Shown: positions 27,134 through 36,762, counted from the first letter of the stretch. The stretch: 64,000 nucleotides of DNA from Paraburkholderia caffeinilytica (GCF_003368325.1 NZ_CP031467.1:4092001-4156000); one strand, 5' to 3'. Numbers and translations are program-made. Notes: a model not told the origin generated them from the letters alone.

Positions 27134-28143
27134 CGCGAACGATGAAGGCACTCGTGCTGACAGTTGCCGACGGCCCGACCAGCGCGCGAGTCGAGCAGGT
27201 TGCCGTGCCGGAGCCGGGTGCTGGCGAGGTGCGGATTGCGCTCAGAGCGGCTTCGCTGAATCACCGCGAGCTCTGGATCAGTCGTGGCCAGTATCCGGGG
27301 ATGCGGCTGCCCTGCATACTCGGCGCGGATGGCGCAGGCATCATCGATGCGGTCGGTCTGGGCATCGATCGGAACCAGGTGGGGCGCGAAGTCGTGCTCT
27401 ATCCGGGCCGCGACTGGGGTGACAACAAGGCTTATCCATCGAAGCAGTTCAGCGTGCTCGGTATGCCGACGGCAGGCACTATCGCCGAATACGTTTGCGT
27501 TCCCGCTGCGCATGCATTTGCGAAACCCGCGTCGTTGAGCTTCGAGGAAGCGGCTTGCCTGCCGACGGGCGGTGTGACCGCATGGCGTGCGTTGGTGACC
27601 AAGGCTCAAATCCGGCGGGGTGAAAAGGTGCTGGTGACAGGCATCGGCGGCGGCGTGGCGACGCTCGCCTTGCGGCTCGCGGCAGCAATGGGCGCAATTG
27701 TGTACGTGACGAGCGGCTCGACCGAAAAGCTGACGATTGGCGAAAGTCTGGGTGCCTCGGGTGGTGTTTGCTATCGACAGGACAAATGGGGCAAGGCGCT
27801 GCAGGCGTTATCGGGCGGCATCGACGTTGTCATCGACGGCGCGCCGGGAAGTTCGTTCGGTCAATACGTGCGCGCGTTGAATTTCGGCGCACGCGTGCTG
27901 ATTTATGGCTCGACCGGCGGCACGGCCGTCGAGTTTTCCGCACCGGATCTCTTTCTGCGCCACGCGAGCGTGATCGGCACAGCAATGGGAACCACCGACG
28001 ACTTCCGGAATATGCTTGCGTTCGTCGAAGCGCAGGAAGTGAAACCGGTGATTGACCGAGCGTTCCCGCTCGAGCAGGCAGGCGAAGCGCTGCACTACCT
28101 GGAGGCAGGTCATCAGATAGGCAAGGTCACGATCAGGATTTGA
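27130..28143 (+). CDS. Quinone-oxidoreductase-like MDR-family dehydrogenase
   Basis: Medium-chain dehydrogenase/reductase of 337 residues. It has the GroES-like N-terminal domain (ASLNHRELWISRGQYPGMRLPCILGADGAG) and a Rossmann domain (KVLVTGIGGGVATLALRLAAAMGA, TSGSTEKL). The four structural-zinc cysteines of classical alcohol dehydrogenases are absent, so it is probably an NADPH-dependent enone or quinone reductase. It is translationally coupled to the VOC gene through an ATGA overlap. It may reduce an enoyl or enone intermediate. Confidence 0.82.
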   Translation: MTRTMKALVLTVADGPTSARVEQVAVPEPGAGEVRIALRAASLNHRELWISRGQYPGMRLPCILGADGAGIIDAVGLGIDRNQVGREVVLYPGRDWGDNKAYPSKQFSVLGMPTAGTIAEYVCVPAAHAFAKPASLSFEEAACLPTGGVTAWRALVTKAQIRRGEKVLVTGIGGGVATLALRLAAAMGAIVYVTSGSTEKLTIGESLGASGGVCYRQDKWGKALQALSGGIDVVIDGAPGSSFGQYVRALNFGARVLIYGSTGGTAVEFSAPDLFLRHASVIGTAMGTTDDFRNMLAFVEAQEVKPVIDRAFPLEQAGEALHYLEAGHQIGKVTIRI

Positions 28144-28166
28144 GCCGCGCGAATGAAGAATGAACC

Positions 28167-28967
28167 ATGAACGATGAAAAGGGACTACCGGTGACCGACC
28201 TGTTCGATATCCGTGGAAAGGTCGCGCTGGTGACGGGGGGCGCGAACGGCATGGGGCGCATGATTGCGGAAGGCTTCGTGCGTGCCGGCGCAAAGGTCTA
28301 CATCACGTCGCGCAAGCCTGAAGACGCCGAACGGACGGCGCATGAGTTCGGTGCGCTCGGCGAGTGTCACGGCATCGTGGCCGATCTTTCGACGCCCGCC
28401 GCTGCTGTAGAGCTGGCGCAGACGATGGCGGTGCGCGAGAGCGGCTTGCATATTCTCGTCAATAACGCTGGCAAGACTTGGGGCGCGCCGCTCGAACAGT
28501 TTCCGGACAAGGCATGGCCCTCGGTGTTCGCGGTCAACGTACAGGGACCATTTACGCTCGTACGCGAGTTATTGCCGTTGTTGAGGTGCGCGGCGATGCC
28601 CGACGATCCCGCCCGGGTGATCAACATCGGCTCGCTTGCCGGCGCGGTCGTCGAGCCGATCGATGCGTATTCCTATGCTGCCAGCAAGGCCGCGATTCAC
28701 CATCTTTCACGGGTGCTCGCAAAGGATCTCGCAGGGGCATCCATCACCGTCAACACGGTGATGCCCGGCTATTTCCCGACGCCAATGACCGCGCATATTC
28801 GCGCGGACGAGCAACGTACCAACGGACTACAACAAAGAATTCCGCTGCGCCGGCTCGGTTCGCCGCAGGACATCGCCGGCATGTGCATCTTCCTGGCCTC
28901 GCGAGCCGGCGCGTATGTCACGGGCGCTGAGTTGCCTGTCGATGGCGGGCTATCCGGCTGCCGCTAG
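28167..28967 (+). CDS. RhlG-like short-chain dehydrogenase/reductase
   Basis: SDR of 266 residues: TGGANGMG, NNAGKTWG, catalytic NIGSLAG and YAASK. The RhlG-type features are the short N-terminal extension (DLFDIRGKVALVTGG), SRKPEDAE for NADP binding and PGYFPT after the active site. It is related to the SDR at 43581 of the same cluster. It is the last gene of its operon, and its stop codon overlaps the stop of the convergent LuxR gene (shared CTAG), so no terminator separates them. A substrate cannot be given. Confidence 0.87.
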   Translation: MNDEKGLPVTDLFDIRGKVALVTGGANGMGRMIAEGFVRAGAKVYITSRKPEDAERTAHEFGALGECHGIVADLSTPAAAVELAQTMAVRESGLHILVNNAGKTWGAPLEQFPDKAWPSVFAVNVQGPFTLVRELLPLLRCAAMPDDPARVINIGSLAGAVVEPIDAYSYAASKAAIHHLSRVLAKDLAGASITVNTVMPGYFPTPMTAHIRADEQRTNGLQQRIPLRRLGSPQDIAGMCIFLASRAGAYVTGAELPVDGGLSGCR

Positions 28968-31693
28968 TGAATAAGGCCAAGCGCGCGCGCCCGCTCGATC
29001 GCCTGCAGGCGCCGTCGGGTGCCGATCTTGTCATACACCTGCTGCATATGCCACTTGACCGAGCCTTCGGTCGTGCCGAGTTTCAGTGCGACTTCCCGGT
29101 TGCGTAACCCGGATGCGACCAGGGTCAGCACTTCGAGTTCCTTTGAACTCAGCGCGCCGTACAGACCTTCGAGCGGTTCGGCAGGCGAAATGGATGGCAG
29201 GCGTTGAGCGCCGGATTCATCGAATGCGGTGAGCACGTGTGCGGCAAAGACGTCGGTGGGATGAGCGGACTGTGGCGTGACGGCGTCGCCGTCACTGAGC
29301 AACGTACGAAGCCATGGGCCTTCGTCGATGAAGCTGCGGATCAGCCCTTGTGGGGCGGCCAACGCAAGCGCTTCGCGCAACGCACGGCGGGCAGCGCGAG
29401 GGTCGCCTTCGCGCAGCAGAATCTTTGCGAGAAGGATCGTCCAGCGCAGCAGCGAGCGTACCGCGCCGGCGGCGTGGCAAAAGCTGCGCCATTGTTTGAC
29501 GAGCGCGAACGCATCGGACAAGTGATCCTGCACGATAGCCGTTTGCGCCCACGCAAAGGCGCGGGATTCGTCGACCGAAGTCACATTGGCCAGCGGCCGC
29601 AGCCCTTCTGCGCTAGACGGAACCTCGCTACTGCGAGCGTATTCCGCCAACTGCCGGGGTTCTGTTCCGGCGAGCACAAGGAGACGGATCTTCTCGGCGA
29701 CCAGCCCGAGGCGCAGTCGCGGCAGGTTCCGATCGAGCGCAATGCAAATACCCTGATCGAGTGCACGCATCGCTCCATCATGATCGCCCTGGGCGGCCCG
29801 AATGCGTGCGAGCGTCGAGTAGCCTGGCATCAACTGGTCGACAAAACCGAACTCGGTGACGAGCGGCAGACCGCTTGCGAGCAGCTGTGACGCTCGCTCG
29901 ATTTCATTGCGGTCGTACAGGATCTCGGCGAGCGGCATGGCCGGTAGCGCGACCAGTGCCGAATCTATACCGCCATAGGCTGTGGCCTGTTCGAGCCCTT
30001 CCTCGAGTGCACGCAAGGCCGCATCGGTCTTACCGGCGAAAAATAGCGATGGTCCGATACTGGCCTGTGCGGAAATCAGCGCGAAATCGAAGCCCGAGCG
30101 CGCCAGCACGCCATGAGCGAGCGCCGCGTAGCGCTCAACGTCTGTCAGTTTGTAGCGTTCGCGTTGCGAATAGGCCAGTTGGGCATAGATCGTACCGGTG
30201 AGATATGGATGAGTTTCTTCACGGTACTCGGCCAGCAACACCGTACATTTTTCCTCGACGCGCATTGCATCATCCTGGGCGGCGGCGAGCGTCATCTCGC
30301 GATGTTGCAACAGGTACATCACCGGGCGCGCTTCGGTTGCGCTCAGCTTTCCGTTGCCAAGCTGTTGTTCGAGATGAGCGCGGACCGTGTCGAGCATCTG
30401 CTGCGCTTCGTCGAATGACAGATGACGCGTCAGCAGCCATGCCCACGTCAACAGGATCGTGGGATAGCGAGTCAGGATATCGCGCGGTATCTGAGCGGCA
30501 AACTTTGCTACCAACCGGATGCGTCCGGAGTACGCCCAGTCCTGGCAGCACGCTTCGAGGATCGCCGCGGCGCGCGTCGGTTCGCCAGCCTGCAATGCAT
30601 GTTCGACGGCATCAGTGTATTGAGCATGCTGGAAAAACCAGTCGCTGGCGCGCAGCAGCAGCTCGCGGCTGAGTTGGGGGTCCCGACTGGTCAGGTGGCG
30701 GCGCAGGAATTCAGCGAACAATAGGTGATAGCGATACCACTCGCGTTCCTCGTCGAGCGCCGCGAGAAACAGGCCGGCCGCTTCGACCCGGTCGAGCATG
30801 TCGCGGGCATTGGCCGTGCCGGTGAGCGCATCGCAGAGCGCGGGTGACATCCGCTCGAGCACGGACGTTTTCAGCAGGAAGTCACGGACTGGCGCATCGA
30901 GCGACGCCAGAACTTCCTCCGCGAAGAAATCGGAAATTGCGCGGCGCGTACCGGTGAACGATGATGCGAAGGCAATTGGTGCAGCGTCGCGCTGCAATGC
31001 GAGTGCAGCGAGCTTGAGTGCGGTGATCCAGCCTTCGGCGCGCTCGGTCAATGCTCTCAGCAATTCTTCGCCCCGTCTTTGATGGCCCACGCTGGCGAGG
31101 TATTGCAGCGCTTCCTTATCGCGAAAGCGCAGGTCATCGACGCCAATCTCGATTAGTTGACCTTGCGCGCGCAACCGGCTGAGCGGCACCGCCGGCACCG
31201 TGCGTGAGGCCACGATGAAATGGGTATTGGCCGGTAACTGGTCGAGCAACCGGCGCAGCGCGTCAAGCGCGCCTGGATCGAGCAGATGAGTGTCGTCGAT
31301 AAACAGGAATACCGCGCTGTCCACATCGCACAAAAGGTTCGATATCGACGTCGCGAGCAGTGAAGGGGGCAGATAGCGTTCTGTGTCGATGAGGCGGAGG
31401 AACTCCCCTTCGCGCGACGGAGCGGCTTTCGCAAGCGCCGCGGCGACATAGCTGAGAAAGCCCGACGCGTCGCAGCCGGAGCCGTCGACCGTAATCCATC
31501 CAGCGGCCTTGCCCATCATCGTGATGGCTTTGAGCCACTGCGTGAGGAGGCTGGTCTTGCCGTATCCGGCGGGGGCTTGCACGACCGTCAGGCGGGCGTG
31601 TTCGATATGGTTGAGCCGTGCAATCAGGCGTGGCCGTGCGATCGGCTCGACCGCCTCGACTGGCGAAGCCAGACGGGTTCGCGTCACTTCCAT
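28964..31693 (-). CDS. MalT-like LuxR-family ATP-dependent regulator (LAL type)
   Basis: Large transcriptional activator of 909 residues. An N-terminal AAA/NB-ARC-like ATPase has Walker A (APAGYGKTSLL) and Walker B (FLFIDDTHLLD). A long TPR-rich middle follows, and a C-terminal LuxR helix-turn-helix (LSSKELEVLTLVASGLRNREVALKLG, TEGSVKWHMQQVY). LAL/MalT regulators bind an inducer plus ATP, then oligomerise on repeated sites to activate transcription. I choose the ATG at 31693 because CAGGAGA lies 6 bases upstream; the frame extends 35 codons further without a better site. By position it is the best candidate to act on the CTATC-type elements. It is transcribed away from the SDR at 31972. Confidence 0.9.
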   Translation of the reverse strand: MEVTRTRLASPVEAVEPIARPRLIARLNHIEHARLTVVQAPAGYGKTSLLTQWLKAITMMGKAAGWITVDGSGCDASGFLSYVAAALAKAAPSREGEFLRLIDTERYLPPSLLATSISNLLCDVDSAVFLFIDDTHLLDPGALDALRRLLDQLPANTHFIVASRTVPAVPLSRLRAQGQLIEIGVDDLRFRDKEALQYLASVGHQRRGEELLRALTERAEGWITALKLAALALQRDAAPIAFASSFTGTRRAISDFFAEEVLASLDAPVRDFLLKTSVLERMSPALCDALTGTANARDMLDRVEAAGLFLAALDEEREWYRYHLLFAEFLRRHLTSRDPQLSRELLLRASDWFFQHAQYTDAVEHALQAGEPTRAAAILEACCQDWAYSGRIRLVAKFAAQIPRDILTRYPTILLTWAWLLTRHLSFDEAQQMLDTVRAHLEQQLGNGKLSATEARPVMYLLQHREMTLAAAQDDAMRVEEKCTVLLAEYREETHPYLTGTIYAQLAYSQRERYKLTDVERYAALAHGVLARSGFDFALISAQASIGPSLFFAGKTDAALRALEEGLEQATAYGGIDSALVALPAMPLAEILYDRNEIERASQLLASGLPLVTEFGFVDQLMPGYSTLARIRAAQGDHDGAMRALDQGICIALDRNLPRLRLGLVAEKIRLLVLAGTEPRQLAEYARSSEVPSSAEGLRPLANVTSVDESRAFAWAQTAIVQDHLSDAFALVKQWRSFCHAAGAVRSLLRWTILLAKILLREGDPRAARRALREALALAAPQGLIRSFIDEGPWLRTLLSDGDAVTPQSAHPTDVFAAHVLTAFDESGAQRLPSISPAEPLEGLYGALSSKELEVLTLVASGLRNREVALKLGTTEGSVKWHMQQVYDKIGTRRRLQAIERARALGLIH

Positions 31694-31817
31694 GCCGTGT
31701 CTCCTGATTTTGTCGTCCCACGCAATCGCCGTGGTGTCGTTTATCGAGACCCGCCATGCGAAGCTGTCGAACGTGGCGTCTTGTGACGCTATTTGCAAAA
31801 ATTATAAGTCAAGATAG

Positions 31818-31843
31818 TGAACAAAATATACGTTTATTGAGCA
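31818..31843. promoter_or_regulatory. TGAACA-type 26-bp dyad, copy 3
   Basis: Left arm TGAACAAAATA and right arm TTTATTGAGCA around a 4-base spacer; 7 of 11 positions pair. It lies in the divergent promoter region between the LuxR-type gene and the SDR at 31972, 22 bases from a CTATC-type element, so this region may be under both controls. Confidence 0.5.
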
Positions 31844-31864
31844 TATTGTATAAATCTTGTGCGA

Positions 31865-31881
31865 CTATCTTCCGATAGTTG
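31865..31881 (+). promoter_or_regulatory. CTATC-N4-GATAG operator, copy 3
   Basis: CTATCTTCCGATAGTTG, 90 bases before the ATG of the SDR at 31972 and about 170 bases from the start of the LuxR-type gene on the other strand. With the flanking A and T the dyad here extends to six bases per arm (ACTATC/GATAGT). Confidence 0.68.
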
Positions 31882-31971
31882 AAGCAGGTGACTCACGAGT
31901 CCAAAGTCCAGGTTGAAGTACGCCCAAGTCGCGACGCAGTCGCGTGGCAGCCACAAGAAGACGGAGATTCG

Positions 31972-32763
31972 ATGAGAGCCATCATTACAGGCGCAGCGAG
32001 CGGCATTGGCCGTGCGGTGGCCGAACGCTTCACCGCGGATGCGAAGGGGCGCGGAGGGCGCGCTGCGCAATTGCTGCTGGTTGATCTGAACGAGGCCGCG
32101 CTCGAAGATGCCGCCGGTCGTTTGCAGGAAGATGGGGCACAGGTGCTGACGTTCGTCGGCGATCTGTCCGACGCGGGCGTACCCACGCGGATCGTCGAGA
32201 CCGCCGCCCGCGCATGGGACGGCCTTGACGCGCTGATCAGCAACGCGGGCATCATCCAGCGCGCGAGCCTGCTTGAATTGTCGGTCGATGACTTCGACAG
32301 GTCATTTGCGATCAATACGCGTGCGACGTGGCTGCTGGCGAAAACCGCGCATCCGATGCTCGCCGCGTCGAAAGGCTGCGTGGTCGCCACCGCGTCCGTT
32401 TCCGCGCAACAGCCGACGCCGCCTCTGGGCGCTTACAGCGCCAGCAAGGCCGCGCTAGTGATGCTGATCCGACAGATGTCGTGCGAGTGGGGGCCGGACG
32501 GGATTCGCTGCAACAGCGTATCTCCTGGTTCGACGCACACTGCCATGACCGACGCGCGGTATTCGGACCCGCAGCAGCGTGCGGCCGCGGCAAAACGCAA
32601 CCCATTGCAGATGGTCGGCTCGCCCGCGCAGCAGGCCGCCGTCATCGCCTTTCTGGCAGGGCCGGATGCGAGCTATATCACCGGTGAAAACGTAATCGTC
32701 GACGGCGGTCTGCAGAACATGCTGATGCTCGCGTCGGCAATGGGCGACCCGTGGACGCGGTGA
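31972..32763 (+). CDS. Short-chain dehydrogenase/reductase
   Basis: Classical SDR of 263 residues: TGAASGIG near the N-terminus, SNAGI, serine in ATASVSAQQP, and YSASK. An acidic residue after strand 2 (LLVDLNEAALED) suggests NAD(H). Start at ATG 31972 (ACGGAG six bases upstream); the frame runs upstream through the CTATC element from a TTG and is not used. It is transcribed alone, converging on the hydrolase at 32804. One of six SDRs in the cluster. Confidence 0.88.
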   Translation: MRAIITGAASGIGRAVAERFTADAKGRGGRAAQLLLVDLNEAALEDAAGRLQEDGAQVLTFVGDLSDAGVPTRIVETAARAWDGLDALISNAGIIQRASLLELSVDDFDRSFAINTRATWLLAKTAHPMLAASKGCVVATASVSAQQPTPPLGAYSASKAALVMLIRQMSCEWGPDGIRCNSVSPGSTHTAMTDARYSDPQQRAAAAKRNPLQMVGSPAQQAAVIAFLAGPDASYITGENVIVDGGLQNMLMLASAMGDPWTR

Positions 32764-32803
32764 TCTTGCCCGCGGGCGCTGTCATAGCCACCGGTTCGTA
32801 GCG

Positions 32804-33646
32804 TCAATTCTGCAACTGGCGTTCGATGAAGGCGAGCAATGCGGCGCTGAACGCGTCGTTTCGGTCGCCAGCCACCATGTGTCCTGCGCTTGCCACGTCG
32901 ACCGATTCCGCGTGCGGTATCACAGTCTTCAGATGGCTAACGCTCTCATGGGTCACGAGCTCGCTGCGTGCGCCGCGCACCAGCAACGTCGGTACCCGTA
33001 CGTTGCGCGCAGCGGCGTCGTAGCGTGCGGCGAGCCGGTTCGGACTGGCGTCGAGCGAATTGATGAGCGCCGGGTCCCAATGCCAGTAGTAACGGCCATG
33101 CTGGAGCCGCAGGCTGTGTTTCAGGCCGGATGTGTCCGCAGGACGCGGCCGGTGCGGAAGATAGGCCGCCACTGCCTCAGCTGCTTCTTCGATACTCGCA
33201 AATCCGTCGCCATGCTGTCGCATGAAGTGTTGGATTCGCGCTTCGCCGACCGCATCGACGCGCGGTGCGACATCCACCAGAACCAGGCTTCGCGCGATTA
33301 CAGCCGCTTCGCCGACCGCGGCGAGCGCAATCAAACCACCGAGTGATGCGCCAACGAGCATCGGCGATTCGGGCAGCGCATTCGCCAGCGCGCGTAGATC
33401 CTGGATCTGCGCGTCGAGACTGTAGTCGCCGTCGGGGGCCCAGTCGCTTTCGCCATGTCCGCGCAGGTCGACCGAGACGACGCGCAGTCCGCGCAGGCTC
33501 AGCGCATTGGCGGTATGGCGCCACGCGCGGCGCGTCTGTCCGCCTCCATGCAGCAGGATCACCAGTGGCGCCGCCGCGTCGCCGGCGAGATCGGATGCGA
33601 GCGTGACGCCGCCATGTGCCGAAAAACGTCGTGTCACGCGCGTCAT
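32804..33646 (-). CDS. Alpha/beta hydrolase
   Basis: Alpha/beta hydrolase of 280 residues. Features: an oxyanion-hole HGGGQTRRAW, the D-L-R-G-H-G-E-S-D strand-helix typical of esterase/epoxide-hydrolase-type proteins, the nucleophile elbow VGASLGG, and a C-terminal histidine (SAGHMVAGD). Its ATG overlaps the stop of the CoA ligase gene by 4 bases (ATGA), so it is translated with it. It might be a thioesterase, lactonase or C-C hydrolase of the pathway. The longer upstream frame is ignored because of this overlap. Confidence 0.83.
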   Translation of the reverse strand: MTRVTRRFSAHGGVTLASDLAGDAAAPLVILLHGGGQTRRAWRHTANALSLRGLRVVSVDLRGHGESDWAPDGDYSLDAQIQDLRALANALPESPMLVGASLGGLIALAAVGEAAVIARSLVLVDVAPRVDAVGEARIQHFMRQHGDGFASIEEAAEAVAAYLPHRPRPADTSGLKHSLRLQHGRYYWHWDPALINSLDASPNRLAARYDAAARNVRVPTLLVRGARSELVTHESVSHLKTVIPHAESVDVASAGHMVAGDRNDAFSAALLAFIERQLQN

Positions 33647-35367
33647 TGAAGGCCCAGTTCGCTTAGAAGTGTGTCGCGCAACTGGAATTTCTGGATCTTC
33701 GACGTCGACATCGGCCATTCTGTGACGAAACGCACGACTCGCGGCACCTTGAACGACGATATTTCGCCACGGCAGAACTCGATGAGATCCTCAGCCGATG
33801 CGTTGGCGCCCGGTTTCAGTTCGACGAACGCGGCGGGAACTTCACTGTATTTTTCGTCCGGTATACCCACCACCTGCGCGAGCTTGACGCCCGGATGGCG
33901 ACCGAGCAGAGTCTCGATCTCGGCGGCTGCCACGTTTTCGCCGCCAACCTTGAGCATTTCCTTCAACCGCCCGTAAAACATCACGTGCTGCCGCGCGTCG
34001 ATCGAGCCGATGTCTCCGGTATGGAACCAGCCTTCGTCATCCAGCGCCTGCGAGGTTTTCTCGGCGTCGCGGTAGTAGCCGTCGAACATGCTGTAGCCAC
34101 GCAGCCAGACTTCGCCGCGCTCGCCGGCCGGGACATCGGCGCCGCTCACCATGTCGGCGATTCGGACTTCGAGCCCGACAAGCGGAATGCCGAGCTTCGT
34201 GAAGCCGTCTTCTGGATCCATCGTCCAGGTGCCGGTCGAGACGATTCCCGATGCCTCTGTCATTCCGTACGTGCCGACCTGCAGCGTATCCGGCATGCCC
34301 TCCCGGAACGCGTCTCCCACACTCTTCGGCTGCACGGCGAAACAGCTGTTCATCAACTTGACCCGGGATAGGTCTGTCCGTGCGAAGTCCGGATGGTAAG
34401 CGAGCGCTTGCAGGAATGTGACAAACGGTACGAACGCCATCGTTGCGCGGTGCGTTTCGATCATTTTTAATGCCAGCCCGGCGTCGAAATATTCCATGCC
34501 GATGTAGGCGCCACCGACTTCGAAGATCGACAGCATCGGCAGCACCGCGGCGATGTGGAAGAGTGGCAGAGGCGACCAGATGCGGTCGTCAGCGGTGAGC
34601 TGGAAGCGATGGCGACCCAGCACGCTGCTGTTGCGCGCCATGGCCTCATGCGTGATCAGGCAGCCTTTCGGATTCGAGGTCGTGCCCGACGTGTACAGGA
34701 TCATCCCAGTGTCGCGCACACGCGTCCTCACGCGGCTGCGATGCACGTCGATTTCATCGATGCGTTCGGCGGCCTCCTCGAAGCTCTGTTGCGAAACGAA
34801 GCCTCGCGCGGACGTGTCGCCGAGCAACACGATATTGCGCAGGCGGGGCGTGCCCGGCAACGTCAGTGCGTGAGAGTCGGCCGCGTCGGACAGGCCGGGC
34901 AATGCAGTGTTAAGCCGGTCCACGTAGTTGACGTGATCCGCGATCGCATCGGTCGTCACCAGCGTGACGAGGTCTGCGTTCTCGATCACGTACGCCAGTT
35001 CGCTAGAACGGTATCGGCCGTTGATCAGCACGGATACGGCCCCGCAGAACGCCACTGCGAAGAATACTTCGACTAGTTCCGGCGAGGTCGACATCAGGAT
35101 GCCCACGTGTTGCTTTGGCTTGACGCCCATCGCCTGGAGACCGCGCGCTGTGCGCAACGCCCGTGTGACGAGTTCCGCGTAGGACCAGGTCTTGTCCGGA
35201 AAGATGAGCGCCGCGGCGTTGGGATATCGATCGTATGCCTTGAGAAGCAGATCGCCGATCGTGGTGACGTCGATACGGCTGCGCACGAGGTCTTCGCCGA
35301 TATACGGTTCGAATGCACTGATCAGTTCGGATTCGTCTTGCGTGTTTGAGTAAATCACTGCGCTCAT
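33643..35367 (-). CDS. Acyl-CoA synthetase (AMP-forming, ANL superfamily)
   Basis: AMP-forming acyl-CoA ligase of 574 residues with complete motifs: the phosphate loop MILYTSGTTSNPKG, the aromatic/Thr motif YGMTEASG, GWFHTGDIG, the hinge GRLKEMLKVGGENV and a C-terminal catalytic lysine region (STSKIQKFQL). It would activate a carboxylic acid with ATP and CoA to begin degradation. AGGAG lies 8 bases before the ATG. It is divergent from the thiolase operon, sharing the region with CTATC copy 4. The acid is not determinable; medium-chain, aromatic and terpenoid-acid ligases all share these motifs. Confidence 0.91.
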   Translation of the reverse strand: MSAVIYSNTQDESELISAFEPYIGEDLVRSRIDVTTIGDLLLKAYDRYPNAAALIFPDKTWSYAELVTRALRTARGLQAMGVKPKQHVGILMSTSPELVEVFFAVAFCGAVSVLINGRYRSSELAYVIENADLVTLVTTDAIADHVNYVDRLNTALPGLSDAADSHALTLPGTPRLRNIVLLGDTSARGFVSQQSFEEAAERIDEIDVHRSRVRTRVRDTGMILYTSGTTSNPKGCLITHEAMARNSSVLGRHRFQLTADDRIWSPLPLFHIAAVLPMLSIFEVGGAYIGMEYFDAGLALKMIETHRATMAFVPFVTFLQALAYHPDFARTDLSRVKLMNSCFAVQPKSVGDAFREGMPDTLQVGTYGMTEASGIVSTGTWTMDPEDGFTKLGIPLVGLEVRIADMVSGADVPAGERGEVWLRGYSMFDGYYRDAEKTSQALDDEGWFHTGDIGSIDARQHVMFYGRLKEMLKVGGENVAAAEIETLLGRHPGVKLAQVVGIPDEKYSEVPAAFVELKPGANASAEDLIEFCRGEISSFKVPRVVRFVTEWPMSTSKIQKFQLRDTLLSELGLQ

Positions 35368-35422
35368 TGCCAGTCTCCTGAATGGACGACGCCACTATCG
35401 CAAATGCTTGACCTGGGTTCTT

Positions 35423-35439
35423 CTATCTTTGGATAGTTG
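35423..35439 (+). promoter_or_regulatory. CTATC-N4-GATAG operator, copy 4
   Basis: CTATCTTTGGATAGTTG in the divergent promoter region, 80 bases before the thiolase start and 55 bases from the CoA ligase start. As in the other copies, the TTG extension points toward the plus-strand operon. Confidence 0.68.
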
Positions 35440-35519
35440 CCGGCGCAGCGGCGCGCTGCGACGCTGCATGTCATGAACCCGCAGACCCGCGGCCCTGAAC
35501 ACTCTCCGATCTGTTCAAC

Positions 35520-36728
35520 ATGACTCAAGCATTCATCTATGATCACGTGCGCACGCCGCGCGGGCGTGGGCGGCCTGACGGCGCGCTACACGAAGTGTCG
35601 GCGGCGAAACTGGCGGCCACCGCATTGCGCGCTCTAGCTGAGCGCAATGCGCTCGACACCTCTTTGGTAGACGACGTCATTCTCGGCTGTGCGCAGCCGG
35701 TCGGCGAGCAGGGCGGTAATATCGCCCGCGCCGCGCTGCTGGCCGCCGGCTACGCACAGAGCGTCGCGGGCCAGCAGGTACACCGCTTTTGCGCGTCGGC
35801 GCTCGAAGCGGTCAACAATGCCGCGGCGCAGATTATGTCGGGACAATCGGAGGCTGCCATTGGCGGTGGCGTCGAGTCGATGTCGCGAACGGTCATTGGC
35901 GCGGACTCAGGCGCATGGAGCGCTGACCCATGGGTCGCCTACCACAACTATTTCGCGCCGCAGGGAATCGGTGCGGATCTGATTGCGTCGATTGACGGAT
36001 ACACGCGTGCCGATGTCGACACGTTCGCGCTCGAAAGTCAGCGCCGGGCGGCACACGCGTGGAAGAACGGTTACTTCACGAATTCGATCGTGCCGGTACG
36101 CGACCTGCTCGACGAAGTGATCCTCGATCGCGACGAGTACATTCGCCCTGATACGACGCTCGAAGGGTTGGCCAACCTGAAACCGGCGTTTACGGCGCTC
36201 GGGATCACGGCGGGTTTCGACACAGTCGCGTTGCAACGCTATCCACAGGTTGAAGCGATTGAGCACGTGCATACCGGCGGTAACTCGAGCGGCATCGTGG
36301 ACGGTGCGGCTGCTGTACTACTTGGGAGCGAAACATTTGGTACTGCGACTGGCCTGAGCGCGAGGGCGCGAATCAAAGGTTTCGCATCGATGGGCAGCGA
36401 GCCGACGATTATGCTGACCGGCCCTGCGCCGGTCACGCAGAAGCTGCTGAAGCGCCTCGGCATGACGGTTGCCGATATCGACCTGTTCGAAATCAACGAA
36501 GCGTTCGCGTCGGTCGTGCTTCGCTTTATTCGCGCGATGCAACTTGATCCTGAACGGGTCAACGTCAATGGCGGCGCGATTGCGATGGGCCACCCACTCG
36601 GCGCCACGGGCGCGATGATTCTTGGCACTGTGCTTGACGAACTCGAACGCCGCGATCTGAACACCGCGCTCATTACGCTTTGCGCGGGCAACGGTCTTGC
36701 CACCGCGACCGTTATTGAGCGTGTCTGA
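35520..36728 (+). CDS. Acetyl-CoA C-acyltransferase (thiolase, FadA-like)
   Basis: Thiolase of 402 residues. All catalytic elements are visible: the acylated cysteine in VHRFCASALEAVN, the histidine in NGGAIAMGHPLGATGA and the second cysteine in TLCAGNGLATATVIE. It cleaves 3-ketoacyl-CoA with CoA. First gene of the operon 35520-42505, followed 34 bases later by a FadB-like fusion protein, so it probably acts in a FadAB-like complex specialised for the pathway acid. No strong ribosome site is visible before the ATG. Confidence 0.92.
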   Translation: MTQAFIYDHVRTPRGRGRPDGALHEVSAAKLAATALRALAERNALDTSLVDDVILGCAQPVGEQGGNIARAALLAAGYAQSVAGQQVHRFCASALEAVNNAAAQIMSGQSEAAIGGGVESMSRTVIGADSGAWSADPWVAYHNYFAPQGIGADLIASIDGYTRADVDTFALESQRRAAHAWKNGYFTNSIVPVRDLLDEVILDRDEYIRPDTTLEGLANLKPAFTALGITAGFDTVALQRYPQVEAIEHVHTGGNSSGIVDGAAAVLLGSETFGTATGLSARARIKGFASMGSEPTIMLTGPAPVTQKLLKRLGMTVADIDLFEINEAFASVVLRFIRAMQLDPERVNVNGGAIAMGHPLGATGAMILGTVLDELERRDLNTALITLCAGNGLATATVIERV

Positions 36729-36762
36729 GCCGCCTGACTATCGAATACATGGAATTTCGAGC

